This document shows positions 36,432 to 47,340 of a stretch of 64,000 nucleotides of DNA, in pieces. The DNA is taken from assembly GCA_013368315.1 (NCBI GenBank), contig JAACJM010000009.1:434001-498000 (forward strand), in the 5' to 3' direction. Position 1 is the first letter of the stretch; every line of letters starts with the position of its first letter. The position numbers were made by a program, and so were the translations under genes. Source of the DNA: Tetrapyrgos nigripes (taxonomy: Eukaryota; Basidiomycota; Agaricomycetes; Agaricales; Campanellaceae). The notes below the pieces were generated by a model. The model was not told the origin of the DNA. It saw only the letters and a list, made by a program, of their open reading frames with translations, and did not search any database.

Positions 36432-39400
36432 ATGGTAGGCCCGTCGATCTTGAAGCGCCGTACCCAGAGGAAAAGAAAGGTCGGGTTTGAACTCGACGAG
36501 GAAGGGACTTTTCAAACAAGATTTTCCCAGCGTCAGTTTACTGGGAATTTTCATTTACGCCCCACTCACCGATCTTTGACAGACGTCCGGCACATAATTC
36601 ACAAAGCTATCACTACTTCAACTGGATCCCCTTCGGATGGACTCGGTGGTAATGCAGAGGGTTCAGAATCAACCACTTCTACGTTTGTCACAGCTCAACA
36701 ATCACTCAAAGCAGAACGGGATGGGCTACCCTGGAAGACTGACGAATTGGTTGTAAAAGGAGATGGACTCGAACTCACAAAGTATCTCGGGGGAAGTAAT
36801 TCAAGTGACAGCCCGTATCCTTCAGAGAATTCGTCGGTTCATGCCCAACAATCAGAACCAGAGCAGGTTCCTAGAAGGAGGTTTGAGAGCCCCGCGCTAT
36901 CATATATTATGGGAACTTTCTACAGCATTGAAAAGCATGTCGAGAAATTTTTCTTTCCACGATTCCCCGAGGGGCAAGAGGACCATGAAAAGGAATACCA
37001 GAAGATGTCTTGGTACACAACAAAACCTTGGGCACTGTACGTCTTCCCGCCTGTTTTGTCGTGTTCGTGTCTAAACATGAATGCGTTCCCTCAGTTTCTC
37101 ATCCTTCTACTTGGTCGTCAACTGGGTTCTTTACCTCGGTCTCAATAACGACAGCACCCGTTTCTCGGTCTACGCACAAGTTGTCTTTGTATGTCCACGT
37201 CCTTGGTCATTCTGTATGGCTAAAGAAAATTTCCCCTTCTGTAGTACGGTGGTTTAACACTGCTCACGTTCCCGCTTCCGTTCTTAATTGCGGCAAACAT
37301 TCCCGCTCGTTATCCTGTCTCCTTTCAAATTTGGTTCACGATAGCCGTATGGTTTTGTGGAATTACCGAAATCATTCAGACCGATGTGTGCGATTTTTTC
37401 GTGCCTGAGACTCGTCACTGTCATGGAAAGAACTTCCTGGCTATGGGTGAGTCATTCAGATATCTTGCTTTATTCTTGTATCGCGTTTCCTGTATTGTCT
37501 CTATGACGTTTGTGTACCCGCGTGCTAACTTGTCTCTCTCGTTTGCCCATATATAGTCTTCTACATCACTGCCCAACCTGCGTTGATGATGTTTATCCTA
37601 TCGCAGAGGATTTACAACTTTATCATGGCAATCGTAGTTTTTGGGCTTTTGGTTGGCATTATCATTCCTGTTCCAGGACAAGAGATATTTGCCCGAGTAG
37701 TGGTCAGCTATGTAAGTTTCTGGCTTTATCTCAGTCAGCAGTTGCATGCCGCGATTTCGCCCTTTCTGCCATTTTCTTACACTATTCATACACCGGTACA
37801 GGTCCTCTTCCATATGTTCCTGCAAGGACTCCATTTCAACCGTGAAAAAGTTGACCGAAGACTGTTTGGCATGAATGCAGAGCTCAAGAAGGCGTACAAA
37901 AAGCAGCAAAGAGCTCAGGCACAACAACAGAAATCCAACTTGGCGAAAAGGCGGTTTGCAAGTTACATTTTCCATGAAGTCAGGGTACCCCTGAACAATG
38001 CTGGTAAGTTCTCGTCTGGTCTGTTAATGTTTGCTTTGCGCCCTGTATCATGGGCGTACACGTATGCCAGCGCCCTCTTCGCTAAGGTATCGAGCCGATG
38101 CTGACTTGTTGCCTCATTTTCAGTCATTGCATTCCACAATATGAAACAGGAGGGTGTGTTCGATGGAATGGATTCTCAGCTCGAACAGATCGAAGCAATG
38201 GATAGAAGTTTCATGACAATGAATCAAGTGTTGAACGATTCGCTTGATTTGGAGAGTAAGCGGTGTTGTCTCTTCATTCTGACTTTGTTGACACTGATGA
38301 CTGTTTTCCTCTAACAAGAAATGGACCAAGGCCACTTCGACATCAATCCTCGTCCTTTCCCTTTACACAGCAAAATTCGCGCTGCGCTAGTTCCTCATGT
38401 CATCTCTGCGCAGGCGAAAGGACTGGAGCTTCATATAGAATTGGACCCGCGAATTGATGAACTGTGCAAGATTCCATCTGGGCACCAGCCTCCGTTTGCC
38501 CTCGTTGACGATGTGCAGGGTGATGTCGAAGCTACTCCGGCTACGCATGCATACGCGGCACCGCCATTCAAAACGCAAGATTCCAATGGCACGAATGGCA
38601 CTGAAGACAGTGACGGCACGAGCGATAAAACTCAAGGTACTTCCGAACTTTGGGTTCAGGGTGACGAGGTTAGGCTACATCAAATTTTGACCAATCTGGT
38701 CTCCAATGCGATCAAGTTTACGCCTGAGAATACAAAAGGAGGAATCAAAATTCGTACGCAGTTTGTCAAGAAGCATGCGGCCAGTGGGAGGGGAATATGG
38801 GAAACAGAGGAACCGAAGATGAATGATGATGATGACGAAGTGGACGAGAAGAAAGGATTGCAGGCTCCCGATGAGGCAGAGCACGTGAAGAAGTGGGAAG
38901 TTGATGGCGACGAAGTAGGCGAGAAGAGCCCCCAGGTAAAGAAGTGGGAAGAGGAACAGGTCAAGAAATGGGAAGAGGAACAGAAGAAGCGGCAACAGGA
39001 TTTCCAGTTGACACTGGGCGCGACGTCGTCAGCTGGCGACATTCATGATAGGTTGGAGAAAGGAGAGGTGGTAGCCGACGAGCTCAACTTCTCAGTCGGG
39101 AATGGTCCGACTCGCATCAGCGTCGAGAGGAAGTTGAGCACCTCTGCCAAGTTAAAGAAGAAGGCAACATCGACGGAACCGCAGAACGGTCTCACTCAGG
39201 ATGTGTTGGTGTTTCGACTTGAGGTTAGTGATCTGGGCCCCGGTAGTAAGTGCTTCTTTCTCCCATAACTCTTTTTGTTGTTGACTGATGGGCCGCGAAA
39301 AGTCAAACCTTCGGATTTACAAGACAACAAGTTGTTCCAGCCGTTTGTGCAGACAAAAGCTGGCAAGGCGAAGAAGGATGGTACAGGTTTAGGTCTTGCT

Positions 39401-40740
39401 ATAGTCCGACAAATTGTTAGTCTGAGTGGTGGAAAACTCGTGAGTGCCGGGTTTTGTAGCTATTGACTTTCAATATGCTCAGAGTATTCTGTCAGGGTAT
39501 CCGTTCCCGCGGTCAAGGTGGGAAAGGTGAAGGTGCTACATTCTGGGTAGAACTTTCTTACCCGCTGGTCACAAAGTCCGAAATCCAAAAGGCAACTCAA
39601 TCTGCCCCGGAGGGATTTCCATCCTATTCTGCCTTCAATCACAACTTTTCTGTCTATGATCCAACAGCTCCTATTCGAAACTTTCCCAGATGGCCTGTTG
39701 TCGCGTTTGCGGAAGATTCAAAGAAACCTATGTTGTATGGCCAGGGTCTTGCTCCCACACCACCAGTAACTCCAGGGCTCTCTGATAGGAATGAATACGG
39801 TTTCCCGGTCGTGAATGCTGCGTCTACCAGGCCCCCAATCACTCATCTAGGATCGTCAGGGACCATGGTGTGTGAGAGTGATTTAGTTGACGAGTCCTCA
39901 ACGCTAACGGAGACGAAGGTGCATCCGTCAGGTTTACCTCATGAACTTGCCGTTGACGAGTCCTCGACGCCAAAGGAGACGAAGGAGCATTTGTCGGGCA
40001 GTTTACTTCATGAACGCGCCGACACAGTCTCAACACCTCCGATGACGTCTACTGCCTCAGAACCGACACTTTCCTCTGCTTCACCTCCATTTGCAACGGT
40101 GATGGAGAGCACGCCAACATCTTCATCCTCAACGGATATGCAAATCAAACCCCCGAAGAAACGACCTCAGTTTGTTGATCCAGACCCCATATATGTCCTA
40201 GTTGTCGACGATAACGACTTGACGAGAAAGTTGATGGTCAGGTGCGCTCTTCCTCTTAATTCTCATCAGTAGTTGCTCTCAGTTTTGACGAGTGTTGTCT
40301 TTGTAGGTCGCTGCTAAACGCCGGTTGTATCGTTGACGTAGCACAGGATGGTCAAGATTTCTTGGACATCATACAGACACCCAACGGCAAAGTCTATGAC
40401 ATTGTGTCCATGGATAACCACATGCCGATTAAAACAGGCGAAGAGGCCGTCAAGGAGTTGCGGGAGATGGAAGCTATAAAAGGGATACCGAAGGAAGAAG
40501 CGCTTTTCATCATCGGTGCGTCGCCTTTAGTCTCTTTCTGTTGTCGACATTATTAACCTGGTCGATCTAGGCTGCACTGGGAACGCTCTTTCCGACGACC
40601 AGCAAAAGTTCATAAAAGCAGGAGTCAATCACGTTCTCACAAAACCTATCAGCTTTGAGGTCTGGGAGATTTATTTGCAAGCTGCTCGCAAACGTCGAGA
40701 GGAAAGAAGACGTCTCGCCAAGTCGAGATCCGAGTCATAA
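36432..40740 (+). CDS. Membrane-bound hybrid histidine kinase (HisKA-HATPase-receiver)
   Basis: Eleven exons (36432-37036, 37095-37188, 37245-37446, 37557-37711, 37802-38003, 38124-38255, 38319-39245, 39303-39439, 39496-40241, 40307-40515, 40571-40740) give 1192 aa. It autophosphorylates on His and passes phosphate to its own receiver, feeding a phosphorelay (Ypd1-type) in fungi. A hydrophilic N-terminus of about 200 residues precedes about five or six membrane helices (about 202-360, e.g. FYLVVNWVLYLGL, YGGLTLLTFPLPFLIAA, IVVFGLLVGIIIP). The phospho-His is in FHEVRVPLNN (H about 410). ATPase boxes: N box HQILTNLVSNAIKFTP, G1 DLGPGIKP, F box LFQPFVQT, G2 GTGLGLAIV. The receiver (YVLVVDDNDLTRKL) has the phospho-Asp in SMDNHMP (D about 1103) and Lys in VLTKPIS. 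Acidic KKWEEEQ repeats and a tandem Ser/Thr duplication expand the linkers. The ligand is unknown. Confidence 0.93.
38887..38991 (+). repeat. KKWEEEQ-type coding repeat in the kinase ATPase domain
   Basis: Three to four repeats of a unit encoding (V)KKWE(EEQ) occur inside an acidic/basic insert between the N and G1 boxes of the kinase. Units 2 and 3 are nearly identical in DNA (AAGTGGGAAGAGGAACAG). The insert would sit in the loop region of the ATPase fold. Confidence 0.7.
39886..40020 (+). repeat. Tandem duplication (66 and 69 bp) in the kinase-receiver linker
   Basis: Unit 1 at 39886-39951 and unit 2 at 39952-40020 both begin GTTGACGAGTCCTC and end near CATGAAC-GCC. They encode DESST..ETK..H.SG..HE repeats in the Ser/Thr-rich linker between the ATPase and receiver domains. 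The units differ by several substitutions and one codon, so the duplication is recent but not new. Confidence 0.75.
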
Positions 40741-41154
40741 CACCTGCCTGCAGACGTCTATCTCTCTGTTTGAAGGACTTGTCGCACTGCTTGCCCTAAG
40801 GCAGGGTATATTATTCATTCATCTATACCCGGCACTTTTAGAATATACCACATCCAGTCGCCCGCCTTTTGCTGTTGACGGAGGATGTCCACTCCTAGAC
40901 TGATTTGCTGGCCCTCATTGGTTGTTCACTATATTTCTTTTCTTCTAATCTTTGGGTGTACGTCTACTAATCATACATATGGGATCTATTCATTCATTCG
41001 TTTCACATCCAATAGGTTTCTTGGTATATTTTTATCTCGGACTCGGTCCTCGAATACACGCATCAGTTATGTACTATATAGTCATTCGGTTTGCTATCCG
41101 TATTGCTGTTTTAATGTGCTTTCAAAAACGTGTTTTACTACCCCTCAAACAGCG
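40741..41154. other. Intergenic between histidine kinase and glucosidase II genes
   Basis: AT/T-rich sequence. A frame open through it joins the glucosidase gene, but the signal peptide starting at 41155 makes the upstream part leader rather than coding. Confidence 0.5.
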
Positions 41155-44100
41155 ATGAGCTGGGTAGCACTTGCGTCTATAGTACTCGCCTTTACGACAT
41201 TGGACGTCCTAGCCGTCAGATCAAGCGACTTCCAAACATGTTTGCAATCCGGCTTTTGTCGACGAGGACGCGCTCTCGCTGTGCGCGCCAACAGTGACAA
41301 CTCTTGGACATCTCCTTACTCTATCGATGCATCTACGCTTTCCATCTCACCTTCTAATGCGACGTTTAAAGCTTCAGTCAAAAACGCTTTATATCCCGAG
41401 ATCAAGTTTGACTTGGAAGTGAGGATACATGAAGATAGTGTTGTTAGAGTGAGGATGGACGAGGTGGATGGGTTGCACAAGAGGTATAATGGAGCTGCTT
41501 CGTGGGCTTTAATTCGAGAGCCTGAGATTAGCAAGACCGTGAGGTGGATGGCTGGAGAGGAGGATGTACGCGTCAGTTATGGAGATGCAATCGAGGTCAT
41601 CGTCAAGTATGACCCTCTCAAGCTCACTCTTCTTCGCGGTGGTAGAGAACAAATTGTGCTTAATGGCCAAGGACTCCTCAATATGGAGCATTTTCGCAAA
41701 AAGGAGGGACGACTCAAGGTTAACCCTCGTGCATGGTTTGAAGGCGATTTCCAAGACGCCTTTTGGGAAGAACGCTTTAACAATTGGACGGATACTAAAC
41801 CCAAGGGTCCCGAATCCCTCTCCCTCGATATCACCTTCCCAAACCACCCTTACGTCTACGGTATCCCCCAACATGCCTCCCCACTCTCCCTTCCCACCAC
41901 CACAGGCCCGAATTCCCATTACACCGACCCCTACCGTCTTTGGAACTCTGATGTATTCGAACACCTAGCGGATTCACCCATGTCTCTCTATGGCTCTATC
42001 CCTGTTATGCACGCTCATTCAGGTGAATCGACAGTAGGCTTGTTTAATGCTGTGGCGTCGGATACCTGGGTGGATGTATCTCATCCTAACCCGAACCAAT
42101 CGACATTAACGCATTGGATCTCCGAATCTGGTATCCTCGACCTCTTTCTCCTCCCCGGTCCTAACCCATCTTCCATCTTTGCTCAATACGCCCTTTTAAC
42201 CGGCACACTAGCCCTCCCACCCCTCTGGTCCCTCGGGTATCATCAATGTCGGTGGAATTACGTCTCTTCAGACGATATAAGAGCGATTCAGAGGGATTTT
42301 GATCAAGAGGATATACCAGTGGATGTATTTTGGCTGGATATTGAGTATGCGGAGGAGAGAAAGTATTTTATGTGGCATGAAACGAGGTTTCCGGACCCGG
42401 TGGAGATGGTTGCGGAGGTTGCAGGAGTGGGGAGAAAGGTGGGTGGTTTTTTTATTTTATTTTAATTATCTCGTTGTCTTCTTCTCTACTACTTCTATGG
42501 CGTCTATCTAACTCTTTTCTTTTTCCTTTTCAGATAGTAGCCATCATCGACCCACACATCAAACGTACCCCTGCGTACCCCATCTACGCCGAATCCTTAT
42601 CCAAAAACCTTTTAATCAAAGATAAAGATGGAAATGAATACGAAGGCTACTGTTGGAGTGAGAATTCTGTTTGGATGGATTGTTTTCATCCAGAGGCGGG
42701 AGAATGGTGGGTACAAAAATTCAAGACGCATGAATTAGAAGGAAAAGAAGGGGAAAGAGAGTTTAGTTGGACGAAAAGTACGAAGGATGTGTTTATTTGG
42801 AATGATATGAATGAGGTAGTGGCTTTTGATCCTTTTTCTCGGTCTTTTTTCTTCCTGGTCCCGGTGCTTAACCGTTTTGTTTTTTCTCTTGGTGATAGCC
42901 CGCCGTCTTCAACGGTCCCGAAATCTCCATGCCAAAAGACAACATCCACTATGGCGGTTGGGAACATCGAGATGTGCATAATATTAACGGGATGCTTTTC
43001 GTGAGTGCAGAGTTCTCTTCTTTTCTACTCATCTATCCTACCTGTTAACATATTACACATTTACTCGACCTTCCACATAAATCTTTTACAAAACAAAACA
43101 CTCACTCACATCACAGCACAACCTAACCTCCCTCGCCATCAAACACCGATTCAACCCTCCCAACCCTCCTCAACGGCCCTTCGTCCTCACTCGATCGTTT
43201 TACGCCGGCTCCCAACGTTTCGGAGCCATGTGGACAGGGGATAATCTAGGAACTTGGGAACATATGGCTGTAGGCATCAAGATGGTGTTGGCGAATGGGG
43301 TTGCGGGGATGGGGTTTGGGGGTTGTGAGTGTCTTTTGTGTCTTTTGTCTGTTTTGTACTTCATCTTCATGTCATCTTTGTCTTCGTCTTCGTCTTTCGA
43401 TTCTAATTTTAATCTCAATTTTTAAAACTTAATGTTGGTTTTTCGTTCCATTTTCATCAACTTTTGTCACCGACAGCCGACGTAGGTGGCTTCTTTGGGA
43501 ATCCTACCCCTGAAATGCTCGTTCGTTGGTACCAAGTTGGGATTTTTTCACCGTTTTTACGAGCTCATGCGCATGAGGATACAAAGCGACGAGAACCTTT
43601 TCTCTTGGAAGAGCCGTATAGGAGGATGATTAGAGATATGTTGAGGTTGAGGTACAAGCTGTTGGCGGTGTGGTATACGGCGTTTAGGGAGGCTAGTGTG
43701 AGTGGGAAGCCGATTTTGAGGTGGGTGGTCTTCAAGCCACGGTAGTTTTTTTATTAATTTTATTCTTCGTTTTCTGGCTTTGGCTTTCACGATACGATCT
43801 CGGGTTTGAACTGACCAAACGTTTTCTTCATACTATAGACCACACTATGTCGAATTCCCTCAAGATGTCAACGGGTTCGAGTTGGATGATCAGTTTTTCC
43901 TTGGTTCTTCTGGACTTTTGGTCAAACCTGTGACAGAATCAGAAAAGGGAGCTAGGAAAAAGAAAGTTGAGGTGTATCTTCCTGCTGAGGATGAGGTATA
44001 TACGCTTTACATTATCTTCATTCACCTTTTCAGACTAATCACCATATGCACCAGATCTACTACAACTACTTCACTCACACTATCTTCTTCTCCACTTCTT

Positions 44101-44813
44101 CCACCTCTTCCAACCCCAGCAAATCAGGTGGCAAACTTATCTCCCTCCCCTGTCCTCTCTCTCAAATTCCCCTCTTCATCCGCGGAGGCTCCATCATCCC
44201 AACCCGGGAACGTCCACGTCGTTCATCGCCTTTAATGTTTCTTGACCCGTTCACCCTGACGATTGCCCTGAGTATCAAGGGTGAGGCGAGGGGAGAGGTG
44301 TATTTGGATGATGGGGTTAGTTATAGGCATGTTGTAGAGAGAGAGTGGGTTTGGAGGGAGTTTGTTGCGGTGATGATCAGTGAGAGTGAGAAGAAGGTAA
44401 AGAAGGAGAAGAAGGTTTTGAGGATTGAGAGTAGGGATCTGGGAAAAACGAGGGCTCATGAGGCTGTTGATCCTAATGAGATTGCGTCTTTAATGACTAC
44501 GATCACGACTACGACTACGACTACGACCACGTTAACGCCCTATACACCAGACAACGAGTTTGCAAAGAGCATTGGGGAAGTGAGAGTGGAGAAGATAGTT
44601 GTCCTTGGTCTTGAGGGGAAGCCAGTTAGTGTCAAGGTTGAGGGCGAGGAGAAGGAGTTAGTTTGGGAGTTTAAGAAAGGACGTGCGTCGGGTGATAAGG
44701 ACTTGAAGGAGAAGGAGAAGGAGGGTGCCGGTGTAGCGAGTAAGTTGGTGATTAAGGATCCGAGGGTGTTGATTACGAAGGATTGGGCGGTTGTTATTGT
44801 TGTTGAGGTTTAG
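41155..44813 (+). CDS. GANAB: Glucosidase II alpha subunit (GH31), ER glycan trimming
   Basis: Seven exons (41155-42438, 42534-42815, 42899-43000, 43117-43324, 43477-43720, 43839-43995, 44055-44813) give 1011 aa. It removes the inner alpha-1,3-glucoses from N-glycans in the ER. A signal peptide is clear ([20 protein letters not shown]), followed by a family [15 protein letters not shown] start. GH31 motifs: [30 protein letters not shown], nucleophile Asp in WNDMNEP (about D519), [12 protein letters not shown], acid/base Asp in MWTGDN (about D598), [23 protein letters not shown] and [11 protein letters not shown]. No HDEL is present, as expected because the beta subunit carries it. The C-terminal domain contains a poly-Thr run. 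The WEHRDVHN and [13 protein letters not shown] strings favour glucosidase II over secreted alpha-glucosidases. Confidence 0.94.
44495..44533 (+). repeat. ACG/ACT trinucleotide repeat encoding poly-Thr
   Basis: A trinucleotide microsatellite, mostly ACTACG, encodes a run of about twelve Thr (one Ile) in the C-terminal beta domain of the glucosidase. Such runs vary in length between strains. Confidence 0.75.
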
Positions 44814-45231
44814 GTTTAGGTCTAGAATTTTGGGATTGAGAAGGGACTTTGTAGTCTTGTAGAGCATAGAGCATTGCATTGAATGACTGATAGAGTAGAA
44901 AACGTAGCTAGTATAGAGAAGCATACTCGTGATTATTGTACTGTAACTAGATGGTGCGTCTTTGAAGTGAGCGTCGCAATTTTGGAGGAGGAATCTATTT
45001 TTTACTTCGGCCTCGGTGATAATTGGAAATTTCTTCATCAGCACTAATAGTTTTTGCTCAGAAGAACATATTTCATACATACCTCCGACGAGTCGGCCAG
45101 TCTTCAAAGCTTCATGACCTAATTAAGGCCTTGGCTTCTTCGGTTACTTCAGACACCGGCGGACACTTTATAAACTCGACTTCGCTTCCGACCACACTGG
45201 AGGACTTTACCACTCCTTGAACCGTTCAACC
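44814..45231. other. Intergenic, promoter of the peroxisomal isomerase gene
   Basis: AT-rich 3' flank, then the promoter with a TATA box at 45169-45174. No gene is seen. Confidence 0.5.
45169..45174 (+). promoter_or_regulatory. TATA box of the peroxisomal enoyl-CoA hydratase/isomerase gene
   Basis: TATAAA (within CTTTATAAACT) lies 63 bp before the start codon at 45232, a usual distance for a fungal TATA promoter. Confidence 0.5.
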
Positions 45232-46552
45232 ATGTCGCAACTCGAATACAGTACCCTCGGCTTCGAAAGCATCCTCGTTAACCTCGACGGAGCAGTTCTT
45301 ATTGTGAAAATGAACCGGGCAAAGCAGTGAGTCTGCTTTACACAATTACACCTTGCAGTCTACTTGTAATCCCACTATTAACACTGCGTTTCTTTATTAT
45401 TACAGGAGAAACAGCTGGGGCGGCACACTCGCAGAAGAATTCGCCAAAGTCTTCGAGTTGGCAGACAAAGACGACCGTGTTCGAGTTGTTATACTCACTG
45501 CGGATCCTACTGCACCGGCTTATTGCTCTGGGGTATGTCCTTCGCTTTGAAATCTAAATTTGTATCTGGCTGAACGATGTATGCAAAATGAACAGGCCGA
45601 CCTTTCACAAGGACCGAAATTTGGAGGTACTTTGAACGATGCGGGTGAGTATTTACTATTCGGCTTATGAACTGGAAGTACGAGAGCCTGGGTTGTATTT
45701 CCTCTACAAAGATCACAGGGATAACGGTGGTAAAGTCTCCTTGGCTATCTACCATTGCAGGAAGATTACTATTGCTGCTGTGAATGGGCATGCGGTGAGT
45801 ACTCCGACCGGCGACCTCCATTGCGGCGGTGTACACCTCATGCTAACGATTCACCTTCTTACAGGCCGGTGTCGGTATGACAGCCATGCAACTACCCTTT
45901 GACATCAGATTTGTTTGGGCAGGTGCAAAGCTTACCTTTCCCTTTGTGAGACGTGGTATCGTTCCCGAAGGTACGTATGATGCATACATGTACCCAAACC
46001 GTCCCCAACTCACCTGCTCTCGCTTCACTCAACTCCGTTCTGTTCTATTCCACAGCCACCTCATCCTACCTCCTCCCCCGCCTCCTCGGCCACTCCCGAG
46101 CCTCTTACCTCTTCGTCACCGGCACAACCATCTCCCCAACCTCTCCCATCATCCAACCACTCTACCATTCCACCTTTTCCACTCGAGAAGAAGTATTTCC
46201 CGCTGCTCTAGCTCTAGCTAAAGACCTGGCAGTAAATACTTCTGCGCGTTCGATAGCTTATACCAAGGCGTTGCTCCAACATCCAGGAGAGAGTATCGAG
46301 GAGAATCATTTGTTGGATTCGAGAGGAATTAGTTTGTTGGGGAAGAGTGGGGATGCGAGGGAGGGTGTGCAGAGTTTTAAGGAGAGGAGGGATCCAAAGT
46401 TTATGGACAAGTTGGATGGGCAGGGGGATGGATGGCATGCGTGGTTTCCTTGGGTGAGTTCATACATGGATGTGTTTGGTTATGGTACTGACGGAATTCT
46501 GTTTGATTTGTTGCTGTAGTGGAAGACTGTGAATGTTAAATCAAAGTTGTAA
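45232..46552 (+). CDS. Peroxisomal enoyl-CoA hydratase/isomerase family protein (PTS1)
   Basis: Seven exons (45232-45326, 45406-45532, 45596-45644, 45712-45794, 45865-45970, 46056-46453, 46520-46552) give 296 aa. The crotonase fold is clear: NSWGGTLAEEFAKVFELAD, VVILTAD with PAYCSGAD (oxyanion-hole region), [67 protein letters not shown], and the YTKALLQHP helix. The last exon is only ten codons and ends SKL, a perfect type 1 peroxisomal targeting signal. It probably acts in peroxisomal beta-oxidation as an enoyl-CoA hydratase or delta3,delta2-enoyl-CoA isomerase. The Glu in RGIVPEA corresponds to a catalytic-region acid of this group, but exact activity cannot be assigned. Confidence 0.9.
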
Positions 46553-46940
46553 ATTCAGGTCTTATGCGACTTTTTTTTTTCTTTTGGTGACTTTCAGAGT
46601 TCTTGTACACATACACACAAATTCTTCATCATAAGACAAACATGTAATACAACATGAATCCAATCCATATATTCACTTTTGTCGTTTGACTGGTCGTTAG
46701 TCTTTCTGCTGAAGACACTGCCCCTGAGCTCGAGCTCGACGAGCCTGAGCCTGAGCGATCTTTTGGAGAGCCGTGCGCCCGATTTGGACTGAAAATGCAT
46801 GAAAATATACATGAGCAACATTGTCATAAGGATATATAGATAAAGCCAGCTTCAAAGCATCCTGGGGTAGACCCAAGCCCAAGCACAGCTCAGGCGGCAC
46901 TGGCAGGCCCGCCTGCCATCCGACCACATATCATAGAGCT

Positions 46941-47054
46941 TATAGAGAACGGGTACAAATTGTTACTTAGGTACCCAGGAGTCACACAATACGGTGTAGA
47001 CGACTAGATTGATACAGTACCTATAGAGAACGGGTACAAGTTAATACTTAGGTA
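46941..47054. repeat. Direct repeat A, two copies of about 34 bp
   Basis: Copies at 46941-46974 and 47022-47054 both begin TATAGAGAACGGGTACAA and end ACTTAGGTAC, with a few differences between. They interleave with repeat B, so a segment of about 80-140 bp appears to have been duplicated and rearranged. Confidence 0.75.
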
Positions 47055-47144
47055 CTGTATATAAATATGATCAGTAAAAATATAGTAAGTATGAGACGAA
47101 ATGAATACACACCCCAGGAGTCACACAATACGGTGTAGACGACT
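46975..47144. repeat. Direct repeat B, two identical copies of 31 bp
   Basis: Copies at 46975-47005 and 47114-47144 are identical over 31 bases, beginning CCAGGAGTCACACAATACGG and ending TGTAGACGACT. The copies are 139 bp apart (start to start) and overlap the interval of repeat A. This is possibly a remnant of a mobile element. Confidence 0.75.
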
Positions 47145-47340
47145 GGGGCGTTTGGTACGATATGGCTAGGTATATGTGAGCCGGGCGTAAGCTACGGATC
47201 ACGAATGTGTGCCTTGGAGTATGAGATAAGAAATAAAGGATAGGGAAAAAGAAACGGATACTTCTTAAACGGGTATTAACCCCTATTAGCCACTAGGGAC
47301 TCTCATTCTCGACAGAGCTTCAAGCACCAAATCAACCCAC

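Larger units (their letters stand above)
46553..47340. other. 0.8 kb convergent intergenic region with direct repeats
   Basis: It separates two convergent genes. The region near 46697-46830 has a GAGCTCGA/GAGCCTGA-rich stretch that on the minus strand can be read as QIGRTALQKIAQAQARRARAQGQ, but no start, domain or partner exon supports a gene. Two families of direct repeats lie at 46941-47144 (separate entries). Confidence 0.5.

Noticed and set aside
38675..39042. Minus-strand frames over the histidine kinase insert (Phe/Leu/Ser-rich)
   Set aside because: Shadow of the KKWEEEQ and acidic repeat on the opposite strand.
46594..46927. Minus-strand open frames reading QIGRTALQKIAQAQARRARAQGQ or a similar basic peptide
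   Set aside because: No start, family match or partner exon; produced by the GAGCCTGA/GAGCTCGA-rich stretch. Could be an old gene remnant but not supportable.
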